NCBI GenBank assembly: GCA_004151065.3
Contig: NWUY0304300931.1
Location: forward strand, 1,394 to 13,992
Source of the DNA: Larix sibirica
Taxonomy: Eukaryota; Streptophyta; Pinopsida; Pinales; Pinaceae
Length of the DNA stretch: 12,599 nucleotides
Reading direction: 5' to 3'
Positions 1 through 6,833 of the stretch are shown piece by piece; the stretch's first letter is position 1, and each line of letters begins with the position of its first letter. The notes below the pieces were generated by a model, which ran no database searches, was not told the origin of the DNA, and was given only the letters and a program-made list of their open reading frames with translations. A program made the position numbers and the translations under genes.

Positions 1-23
1 ACATTAGGAGAGCAAGGCAGACA

Positions 24-410
24 TCAAAAGGGAGTAAACGGCGGTAGCCTCCCCCGGCGTGAACGCGCAATAACGGATCCTTTCTCCTCTGCAGCCTGTT
101 TACAAAGTACCCAATTCTGATAAAAAGTCACCTTTATATCAGCTACGGGAACTTCGGAAAAAGTAGCCCTTATCTCATCTATGGAAACTTTGCTCCGAGA
201 GGAATAGCTACCAATGGCTGCGTGCCAATTCCCTCCAGAATCTACCACTAACATTATAGCCCTGTATTCATTCGGTTTATAGATGGGCGCTTCGTATAGA
301 AGCTCTAGTCGTTCCGATATCTGCTCTGAACCTAAGCCATATCTTTTAGGCTTGTAGAGAGTTAAAAGCAAATATTGGCTAGTAATAATGTCATATCGGG
401 TAGTATCCAT
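24..410 (-). CDS. Hypothetical ORF, 128 residues, unrecognised
   Basis: An ATG-started frame that I do not recognise. It is not any standard plant mitochondrial ribosomal, nad, cox, atp, ccm, sdh, matR or mttB protein that I know. The composition looks protein-like: a possible helix near residues 28-42 (SEQISERLELLYEA), a strand-like stretch near 49-68 (AIMLVVDSGGNWHAAIG), another possible helix near 76-86, a strand near 90-100, and a basic C-terminus (ARSRRGR). No signal peptide, membrane segment or catalytic motif is visible. It lies outside the repeat blocks, which distinguishes it from the other long frames here. Against it: a rough estimate from the window's stop frequency gives about one open stretch of this length by chance over six frames of 12.6 kb. 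It could be a real orphan gene, a remnant of a plasmid or nuclear gene, or a chance frame. Confidence 0.3.
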   Translation of the reverse strand: MDTTRYDIITSQYLLLTLYKPKRYGLGSEQISERLELLYEAPIYKPNEYRAIMLVVDSGGNWHAAIGSYSSRSKVSIDEIRATFSEVPVADIKVTFYQNWVLCKQAAEEKGSVIARSRRGRLPPFTPF

Positions 411-493
411 GAACGGGGATGATTAAAGATCCTTTGGCCCCCCAGGGCTGCGAATTCTTTCTATATGTAATTATGCTTTGCCTTGTCCTTCTT

Positions 494-706
494 ATTTAAA
501 CAGTTGGTCCATTTAGTCAGGTAGCGCTCTATATTGAGGCAGATAGCCCTTCTATTTGGTTGGACTCTTATATTAACACAGATCTTCTATTTAGTAAGAC
601 AGCTCTATTTAGGCTAGCCCTTCATTCACACGCAGATAGCTCCTTATTGAGGCAGTTGGCTCTATTTAGCCAGATAGTACTCTATATTGAGGCGGAAAAG
701 TGCTCT
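494..706. repeat. Degenerate tandem array, 16-23 bp units
   Basis: About eleven consecutive units can be cut at the pattern 'ATTTAG.CAGATAGC.CTCT' or its sister 'ATATTGAGGCAGATAGC'. Successive lengths are about 17, 20, 23, 16, 19, 18, 16, 23, 18, 20 and 23 bp. The 20+23 bp pair at 511-553 recurs at 664-706 with about 32 of 43 bases the same, so there is a higher-order 43 bp unit. An open frame with a TTG start at 560 runs through the array, but it only reflects the repeat and has no ATG, so I do not call it a gene. Confidence 0.8.
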
Positions 707-791
707 ATTAAGGAGAAGGAGACATATTTGGATACTGAATACAGAAGTAAAATTGCACGTTACAAATATACCCTATTGGAGATCTTCACTC

Positions 792-1051
792 CGAGGTCGT
801 CGAGGTCATATAAAATCGCAGCTTACCATGAGTATTATAAGCAGCTACCATGAGAGATCACTCGCGGATCGTCTGTGCAAAGGACAATTCAATAGGCTCT
901 GTCGAAAGGCCAATTGCGGAGGTCTCGAGGTCGAGGTCGTCATAGTTGTGCCAAGACGAGGTCTTTAGCTAATCCTCTGTGCTAAGCTAATCGAGGAGCG
1001 TAGCGAGGTCGTAGGTGTTTCAATCCAATAAGCGAGGTATAATCGAGGTAT
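792..1051. repeat. Scattered CGAGGT/CGAGGTCG motif cluster
   Basis: CGAGGT occurs at 792, 801, 926, 932, 957, 1004, 1033 and 1044, with a CGAGGAGCG variant at 992. Several copies are immediately adjacent (792/801 and 926/932). The octamer AGCTAATC is also repeated near 967 and 984. Spacing is irregular, so this is a motif cluster and not a clean tandem array. No gene is seen in 411-493 or in this stretch. Confidence 0.65.
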
Positions 1052-1060
1052 TTACCAGCC

Positions 1061-1084
1061 ATTCTATAGGCAATTCTATAGGCG
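1061..1084. repeat. 12 bp tandem duplication
   Basis: Two head-to-tail copies of ATTCTATAGGCA/G, identical except for the last base. The copies are nearly perfect, so this duplication is younger than most of the other repeats in the window. Confidence 0.85.
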
Positions 1085-2030
1085 TATTGGTTTTCCTCCT
1101 TGGGATGGGAGGGTTGGCGAGCGTGGGTTCGTACAGATAAGCAACAACCAGTCTTATCTTACTATAAATAGGAGGAGCCCAGTCTGGGCGCCTTAGCGAG
1201 ACCTCAACCTTGATATACCTTTTATATACCTTTTGGCTCTTTCCCTTCCAAAGCACTTTGAGCTCTTTGAACAATATTTCATTCTTCAACGAGATTTGGT
1301 TCCAGGTGTAAATACTTTTGGGGGTATGGGGAGTCGCGGGGAGTAGCACGGGTAGTATGGGGAATACATGATCTTATGCGCTAATGGATACAAATGCACC
1401 TCATCCCCTTTCTGTCCTTTCCCCGTGCTCTTCTGTTCCATGATCCTCCGCGGGTAGGTGGGGTGTTAACGCGTGGTAAAACGATAGACACCCTTCCTGA
1501 GAATCTGTGTTTATATCTTTTTGATATTGGGAAAATCCCACGTAATAGAATCACGTAACCGGGATTGGTGACCCGGAGGTGGCGGATTAGACTCTGGCTC
1601 CTACCTTGCTTTAAAAAGTCTCATTTAGAGTTGTTTTTGGTGCACCTCACACACACTTAGGCGGAGAACTTACCCTTACCCGGGGAGCTTAGGAGACGGA
1701 GAGCCACAGGAAGGAGACAACAACACTATGGCTTTAACTACTCCATGGACCTAAGGTGGGTGCACAGGCGGTGCTCATTATTAGAACTAATGCACTAGAG
1801 AAGAGACTCTACTTTGATTGATGACCTTTTTTTGCGGTAGGTCGTAGCACAACCATTTTATTTATCCAGGCCTAAAGGTGCTTACCCATCCCGCCTTTGT
1901 AAGATCTAATAAGTAAGGCAGGCAATAGTAAAGAGTTTAGTTTCCACGTACGATCCAAGGGGTTTTTCCTTTCCTGTGCCACCCACTTCCATAAGATCTA
2001 AAGTTCCTAGCAATGCTGGTAGTCTTAGTT
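1085..2030. other. No gene seen; minor small duplications
   Basis: Nothing here is recognisable as a gene or RNA. Small duplications are present: TATACCTTTT at 1214 and 1225 (11 bp apart), and GTATGGGGA at 1324 and 1355. A 109-codon minus frame over 1020-1349 opens with GTG only and crosses these duplications. I inspected the stretch around 1555-1600 for tRNA arms because of its 'GGTGACCCGGAGGTGGCGGATTAG' look, but no cloverleaf could be folded. Confidence 0.6.
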
Positions 2031-2421
2031 GATGCCAAATGAAGATTCCAGGAAGGAGTCAATGATGCCGCTTGTCAGTGTCCCTTTTCGATGCAATAAC
2101 CCAGGTGGAGATGCCATTGATCCCAAGTTTCAATCAATCAATACAGGTTTATTAAACGCTAGTCGAGCCAGGGAGGGCTCGATGCAGGTAGGAGATCCAG
2201 GTAGAAATGCCCGTACTCAATTACATGTGTTGATGCCAAGTGTTTAGCACTCAATAACAGGTTTTGATTCACTAGATGCCGCCGGTATGAGATCCAAGAG
2301 GCAATTTATTCTTGTCCTTTTGCGAACCGATACAGGATTTCTTCTTGGATTTCTTATTGTAGGTTTTTGAAACGATGGAGGAGGTCGACGATAGACAAGA
2401 GGTGATCCTAGTTTTGATGCC
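2031..2421. repeat. Dispersed GATGCC / CAATACAGG module family
   Basis: GATGCC is found at 2031, 2064, 2110, 2232, 2275 and 2416, and GATGCA at 2181. Several are followed within 10-15 bases by GATCC or GAGATCC. Between them a second motif recurs in variants: AATACAGGTTT, AATAACAGGTTT and GATACAGGATTT (near 2140, 2255 and 2328). The modules look like diverged copies of one original stretch. Short open frames over 2032-2247 (plus) and 2244-2480 (minus) lie in these modules and show no recognisable protein. Confidence 0.6.
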
Positions 2422-2675
2422 GGGTAGGTTCGATCCAAGTATTGATCATGCTTAGCTTTCTTTCCACTTGAATCTATCACCCAATAACATTCCGTTCAGT
2501 ATGCTTTCAGTACGCCTGCTCAGGTCACCTCACCCAAGGCACAGCACGTATTCAGTTCAATATCCAGTATCATCCCCTTCAATTCCCCAGATTCCATTTT
2601 CAAAATAAAAGTGAAGTAATTAGGCAAGAATGGCCTTTCCATTTATTTTCCTAAATGCAAGAGGTTAGCTGCTCT
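2422..2675. other. No gene seen
   Basis: Unassigned sequence. A small TTCAGTA duplication lies near 2494-2512. No coding or RNA signal was found. Confidence 0.6.
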
Positions 2676-2960
2676 CCTCGATCCATCCTCCTGTAGTGTA
2701 GCTATCTTCCTCTGTCTCTTTCCCCACCAACCCAATCCTTCCCTCGCTGATCCTTCCTGGTCTATCCCTAGTCCTGGCTTTCCTAAAATCTCCTGCCGTG
2801 TAGCGTTCCTCCTTCCTCCTCGATCTATTTATCCAACCTAGCCCAGTTTCCCAATCTAGCCCAGCCTTTCCTCGATCTCTCTTTCAAGCAAGCCAAGTGT
2901 CGAAAAACCTAACCTACTTTCCTGCCTTCCCTTCCTGCCTCCATCAAGCAAGCAAGCCCA
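2676..2960. repeat. Pyrimidine-rich stretch with CCTCGATC and CTAGCCCAG repeats
   Basis: The plus strand is strongly C+T-rich, with runs such as CTTCCTCTGTCTCTTTCCCC. CCTCGATC or close variants occur at 2676, 2742 (CCTCGCTGATCC), 2818 and 2870. CTAGCCCAG occurs at 2838 and 2856. CAAGCAAGCC-type repeats occur near 2885 and 2944. No long open frame crosses it. Confidence 0.65.
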
Positions 2961-3024
2961 GTCTATGAGCAATCTTATTGAAGGAAGCTCTGGATCCGTA
3001 CCCATGCCGAGATGCAGACCCGAA

Positions 3025-3152
3025 CTTACAAGAAATATCTCAACGGGACTTTAAAGCTTACAAGAAGTTCTCTCGACGGAGGCTATAAAATTATATATTG
3101 ATGGGGACGATCGAGCTTACAAAAAGGACGGGAACAATTAAGCTTACAAGAA
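3025..3152. repeat. Four-copy CTTACAAGAA repeat
   Basis: CTTACAAGAA begins at 3025, 3057 and 3143, with the variant CTTACAAAAA at 3116. The copies are followed by similar text (ATCTC or TTCTC, then GGGAC or GGACG, then CTATAAAATT). The 'CTATAAAATT' box appears near 3083 and again just beyond the last copy near 3176. Spacing varies (32, 59 and 27 bp), which suggests a tandem array disturbed by insertions and deletions. Confidence 0.7.
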
Positions 3153-3345
3153 GCTATCTCCATGGGACTACTATCTATAAAATTTAGACGGCTATTATAA
3201 CGAAGTTCTCTTTTCATTTATATAAGAAACTCTTAGTTTCGTTCAATAGGTTTCAGGAATAAAAGCAAAGGCAGTAACCAAGCTGGGAAGTTAGGGAAGG
3301 CAGAACCAGGCAACCAGGACCAGGAAAGAAAATAAATAAGTCTAT
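3153..3345. other. No gene seen; 5' flank of next repeat block
   Basis: No feature is supported. Two overlapping minus-strand frames (3253-3456 and 3392-3613) cover part of this stretch and the next block, but both open only with TTG and resemble nothing known. Confidence 0.5.
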
Positions 3346-3437
3346 TGGAAGGCCATCTCGACTAGTGGAAGGTCGTCTCTTGGGACTCTGGTCAGGCTCT
3401 GGCCAGCTGGAAGACCATCTCTTTGGATCTTGGAAGG
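3346..3437. repeat. TGGAAGGCCATCTC repeat, three to four copies
   Basis: Units begin at 3346 (TGGAAGGCCATCTCG), 3366 (TGGAAGGTCGTCTCT), 3408 (TGGAAGACCATCTCT) and partially at 3431 (TGGAAGGC). Between units, CTTGGGACT and CTTTGGATCT are also similar. The stretch downstream to about 3700 is A+G-rich and holds no recognisable gene. Confidence 0.7.
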
Positions 3438-3760
3438 CAAGATAGGGGCCCAACAAAACCCAACCGACAGAGGCTCAGCTTAAGAGGATGGGGGTCGAGG
3501 AACCAGCAGCAGCAAAGAATCATTCTAACTTGGCAAAAGGTATGATGGATAAGAATAATGCTGCAGGAGGAAGCCCTATTACCAAAAAGGAGATCGAGGT
3601 GTGAAGCAGCCAAGGAAAGGAGGCCAGCCGATCCCGATAAGAAGGAAAGGAAAAGTAAGATTACAGAGTCGATACCCCCGATAATGAGATGGTCTAATTA
3701 TTTTCATTCCGGAGAATTGCTATAATATTACAGAAGATGCAGCAACAAGACCCCGAAAAA

Positions 3761-3920
3761 ATATGGTAACAAATATGGTAAGGCAGTAATCCAAATATAA
3801 ACACGAATATGTTAGGAAAAAAAAAGATAAAATCCGAATAGAATCCAAAGTCTATCCGAATATAAACAAAAATATCACACAGCAGTAAGGAAGAACAACC
3901 GAATATGGAGAAAAGCAGTA
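3761..3920. repeat. AT-rich repeats: ATATGGTAA tandem and CC(A/G)AATATAAACA
   Basis: There is a 12 bp tandem pair at 3761-3784 (ATATGGTAACAA, then ATATGGTAAGGC). A 20 bp pair sits at 3791-3810 and 3856-3875 with 17 of 20 bases the same, and a further partial CCGAATATGG copy lies near 3899. GCAGTAA or GCAGTAG recurs between them. The flanks out to 4000 are AT-rich, with no gene seen. Confidence 0.65.
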
Positions 3921-4011
3921 GGGCAAAATGTGGTCACAAGTAGGGTATAAAAAATATGGAATCATTACGGTACAATTTACAATTACGGTAGGTTTCATTA
4001 AGCAAACTGCT

Positions 4012-4026
4012 GCCTACAATCTCTGT
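4012..4026 (+). repeat. 15 bp exact direct repeat, copy 1
   Basis: GCCTACAATCTCTGT is found here and again, base for base, at 4361-4375. The flanks differ (TTGTATC against GATTATT), so the identity does not extend. The sequence between the copies includes a 12 bp perfect palindrome, ACATGTACATGT, at 4168-4179. Confidence 0.85.
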
Positions 4027-4360
4027 TTGTATCTCTGCATCACAGCAAGGTCCTACCTAAGGCCCTTTCACTACACCGCCATCCTACCCTGGTAACTTTT
4101 TAACCTAGGTAACTTACCTACTTTGATACCCTTTAGTGGTTCCCTTTATAATGGTGGCCCAATAAAAACATGTACATGTCTCAACCGATCTTGTCTCACC
4201 CAGAGCAAGGAAAGGCCCCCGCACCCAATCCAACAATTGAAATAAAATGGAAGGAAAGGCTTGTTCGACGTAGGAGGACAAGGGAAGGCTCCTTATTTCA
4301 ATACGTTACGCTCACCGACCTACGGTGCAGCAATGGGGTGGGAAATAACAAATGCCTGTG

Positions 4361-4375
4361 GCCTACAATCTCTGT
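4361..4375 (+). repeat. 15 bp exact direct repeat, copy 2
   Basis: Second copy of the repeat at 4012-4026. It sits inside a 99-codon ATG frame (4170-4469) that I do not accept as a gene: it has no recognisable similarity and is rich in Pro, Arg and Lys, as expected from this base composition. Confidence 0.85.
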
Positions 4376-4551
4376 GATTATTCCCCGTGTGTCAGTCAGG
4401 AGGCCCACCCAACAGACCAAACCCTTAGCCCTCTTGTTCCCGCCTTACTTATTCCCCTGCTTACCTTAGTGTAACCTCTCTAAGGTTGGGCTCCTCTAAG
4501 TTCCGCACCTTATTTGTTACGCCCTCCCCCTTGTCGAGCGAGTGGACGAAC

Positions 4552-4935
4552 ATGACTCCGCACTTACTTATAAAGAGAAAGGTAGGTGCGCAATGGGGTC
4601 CCGACCTTATGCCTTACAACTGCTCACCTCGAATGAAAGTGGTTTTGAAAATACCAATGTATATATGTCTCGACTTGGTCTCATACTTCACCTCGCTCTA
4701 CTTGGGTAGCTTTCAAGCGTTCTCACGCGGTGTAACGAATACCTTTCCTAGACTGGACATATGCTCCTTTTCGGTACACACACTCTTCAGTCAAAAAGTA
4801 TGGCTGTTACGGTGGTTCTTACCCCCACCCCATGACCCAAGCTATCTTATAACGAACCTGTATCCCGAAGCTTTCTTATCAAGCGACTTTATCACAACAA
4901 AGGAAGCTTTCTTATTTGATCCCGATTTATTATAA
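4552..4935 (+). CDS. Doubtful ORF, 127 residues, unrecognised
   Basis: This is the longest plus-strand frame outside the retroelement antisense strand. It can be extended upstream to a TTG at 4486, but the first ATG is at 4552. A hydrophobic stretch at about residues 36-54 (MYICLDLVSYFTSLYLGSF) could be one membrane segment. The C-terminal third contains a direct repeat: the 13-mer GAAGCTTTCTTAT occurs at 4867 and 4903, giving the repeated residues EAFL. The first 20 codons lie inside one copy of the 50 bp repeat family that spans 4560-5560, and other copies of that family are not open in this frame. That argues for a chance frame. No similarity to a known protein is recognised. Confidence 0.12.
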   Translation: MTPHLLIKRKVGAQWGPDLMPYNCSPRMKVVLKIPMYICLDLVSYFTSLYLGSFQAFSRGVTNTFPRLDICSFSVHTLFSQKVWLLRWFLPPPHDPSYLITNLYPEAFLSSDFITTKEAFLFDPDLL

Positions 4936-5560
4936 CGACAAACAACTGCCAGTAAAAATATATGCGTACCGTATAATTATCTAACAATGTTTTATAGCAG
5001 TGACTTACCAGTTAGCAGCCATCCTTTGAGGGTTAAATCAGTCCTTAACAACCTATACTTACCTTACAAAAGAAGGTGCGATTGGTCCGTACTTACCTTA
5101 GCTGGGGTCCTGACCTTACGCCTATAAAAAAAATATAAGCATAAAAGGAAGATAGGTGTGAATTGTTCCCATAACCTTGCGATTATGAAGGAAAAAAGAA
5201 GATAGGCGCTATACTACAACTACAATGGGGATCCTTATTAATGTAATGACCTCAGATTAATACAATGACGACGATGAGCCAATTAGGGTACCCTATGCAA
5301 GTGTAATCGGTTGCAGGTTTTGTAATCGGTCCTTACCTCGCACTTACAATGAAAAATAGATGGTGCAGTTGACCTTGCACTTACCCTACAAAGGAAGGTG
5401 CAGCAGTTGATCCTCCTTACCCTCTTACGCCGATGAGGAAATAAAGTGAAATCAATAAATTCAACTTTGTCAGGACAAATATAAATGCATCTGGTTTGCC
5501 GAGTCTCTATCTGGATGGTTTTCTCCATAAGTAGGTGCAACCGGGTCTCTTACCTTACAC
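4560..5560. repeat. Diverged interspersed repeat family, about 50 bp unit
   Basis: The common text is GCACTTACCTTACAAA, a purine run, (TA)GGTGCGCAATGGGTCC and then GACCTTACGCC. Copies or parts lie at about 4560-4618, 5057-5089, 5089-5122 (lacking the purine run), 5140-5180, 5181-5210, 5330-5374, 5377-5431 and 5527-5560. Copies at 5057-5122 and 5330-5431 are tandem; the others are spread out. Secondary duplications lie between them: ATTAATGTAATGAC at 5237 with a variant at 5256, and TGTAATCGGT at 5302 and 5321. GGTGCG is also the 5' end consensus of plant organellar group II introns, but no domain V partner was found. Confidence 0.7.
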
Positions 5561-6708
5561 TCTCGAATAATCACTTCGCAAGCAACTCAAGTGAAGATAG
5601 AACAAGAGAGTAAACTTAGGCACATGTTGAAAACCTTCTCATTTACCCTTGGAGCGCGTTATATTGTCACTTCCATTCCACCTGCGACTCGTTACTCACG
5701 TTCTGGCTTCTTTTAAAGAAAGAAAAATATATGTGAGGGTAGGGGCTGCCATCTGCTTTGTATGTCAAATCCCAGCAAACCATTTTGTCGATTCATTCAT
5801 TCATGAAGCAAGCAAAGTATCATAATTCCCTCTGAGATTGAGTTAGCAGGGATAAGTATAAATATTCCAATCTAGCTAGAGGAATGTTGTACCATTCAAT
5901 GGCTAGGCTGACATTCTCCTGTATCGGTTTCGAGATCCGTCCCGCCCTACCGTTATCTTCGACGCTTTGGTCACCACCTAGTTGTAGCGGCTGTTTGCCG
6001 TTAGCGACTAGTTCGTTCGGTCGAGGTGGAAATAAGGCCACCACTATAGTGAAAACTCGGCCTGATAATCTGGGTTCAACTGATGGAGGTGAGCGATAAC
6101 TTTAAGCTTTCCTCCCGCTATTTACCCGTAGTTGGTCGCTCTCACATAAAAACCCAATATATCTGCGGTTCCCCCGGCCCGATGGAGTCCAGCCGAGCTT
6201 ATCTTGGCTGATTTTTTATAATGGGTTTTATGAGAAGCCATTCCGTATTTATATGTGAGTGCCTCACCGAAGTGAAACACCAATACCAATATTGTGGACC
6301 CGCATACCACCTCCGATCAGTTAGTGGAGATTACAGCAGAACTCCACCAAATGCTAATGCGATTATTATAGAATGCATTATTCGCAGTGAGATGAGAACG
6401 TAGAGATAGAAATCACAAAATATTATCTAAATAATGCACTCTTCGCAGCACTTCTATACGTTGGTGGATATAAAATTGACACTTAGACCTCACCTTTCGA
6501 GAGCTAGAAGCATCTCTTTAACAAGTAGGAGATACAGAGCGATATCCAGATTCGGACTTTTGATGAGATCGAAACCCAGTTCATGATGCTAGTGATCCAG
6601 TTTCAGCACACGTGGAATCACCAGTAGGGGGTATAGGGAGCAAAGGTGGGATAAAACATAAAAGGACACATTCAAATTATATCGATGAGGAGGTACACCC
6701 GAAAACGA
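5561..6708. other. No gene seen
   Basis: Unassigned stretch. Short ATG frames (5884-6099 and 6221-6403, plus) and GTG-only minus frames (5820-6044 and 6122-6310) overlap one another antiparallel and match nothing I know. A small hairpin, AGCCGAG-CTTAT-CTTGGCT, lies near 6191-6209 (7 bp stem with one G-T pair). It is not part of a tRNA cloverleaf that I could fold. No repeats as clear as those in neighbouring blocks were seen. Confidence 0.5.
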
Positions 6709-6721
6709 CTGCACGTGTTCC

Positions 6722-6833
6722 AAGTGTAGTTCCGGCATAAGCCTTTGTTCCGATATTGGCACGTGTTTCTACTTCGGATGTAGAAACAACAAGTACTAGC
6801 GCTCCTCTAAGTGTGGTTCCGGAGCCCTTGTTC
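6722..6833. repeat. Duplicated module AAGTGT(A/G)GTTCCGG..TTGTTC
   Basis: The module at 6722-6750 recurs at 6809-6833: AAGTGTAGTTCCGG against AAGTGTGGTTCCGG, each followed by a GCC(C/T)TTGTTC element. The upstream copy is also bracketed by GCACGTGTT at about 6712 and 6759. The copies differ by an internal indel of a few bases. Confidence 0.7.
6764..6788. other. 9 bp perfect inverted repeat (hairpin)
   Basis: TGTTTCTAC at 6764-6772 and GTAGAAACA at 6780-6788 form a perfect 9 bp stem around a 7-base TTCGGAT loop. The loop contains TTCG closed by C and G if the last two loop bases are bulged. It lies between the two copies of the duplicated module. No T-run follows, so a bacterial-type terminator is not supported. 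Confidence 0.6.

Noticed and set aside
494-706. CRISPR-like array
   Set aside because: Units are contiguous and degenerate, with no conserved repeat separated by unique spacers of equal length and no cas gene nearby.
560-968. Two overlapping plus-strand frames
   Set aside because: Both open only with TTG and run through the tandem array and CGAGGT cluster. They are a product of repeat composition.
1555-1625. Possible tRNA-like stretch
   Set aside because: A GGTGACCCGGAGG-like segment suggested D-arm or T-arm elements, but no 7 bp acceptor stem or anticodon arm could be paired at the right distances.
3253-3613. Two overlapping minus-strand frames
   Set aside because: Both open only with TTG, and they occupy the same bases in two phases without any known motif.
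4168-4179. 12 bp palindrome ACATGTACATGT as an operator
   Set aside because: A perfect palindrome, and a shorter relative lies at 8556-8565, but neither is near a supportable gene. In AT-rich DNA such palindromes occur by chance.
4170-4469. 99-codon ATG frame
   Set aside because: No recognisable protein, unusual Pro/Arg/Lys content, and it spans one copy of the 15 bp repeat. Its length is within chance expectation.
5057-5122. GGTGCGATTG as a group II intron 5' end
   Set aside because: The text matches the GTGCG start of plant organellar introns, but it belongs to a local repeat family. No domain V hairpin or flanking exon could be found.
6191-6209. AGCCGAG..CTTGGCT hairpin as an anticodon arm or terminator
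   Set aside because: It has a 7 bp stem with one G-T pair. A T-run follows (TTTTTTATA), which resembles a bacterial terminator, but there is no upstream gene and no bacterial context. No cloverleaf partners.
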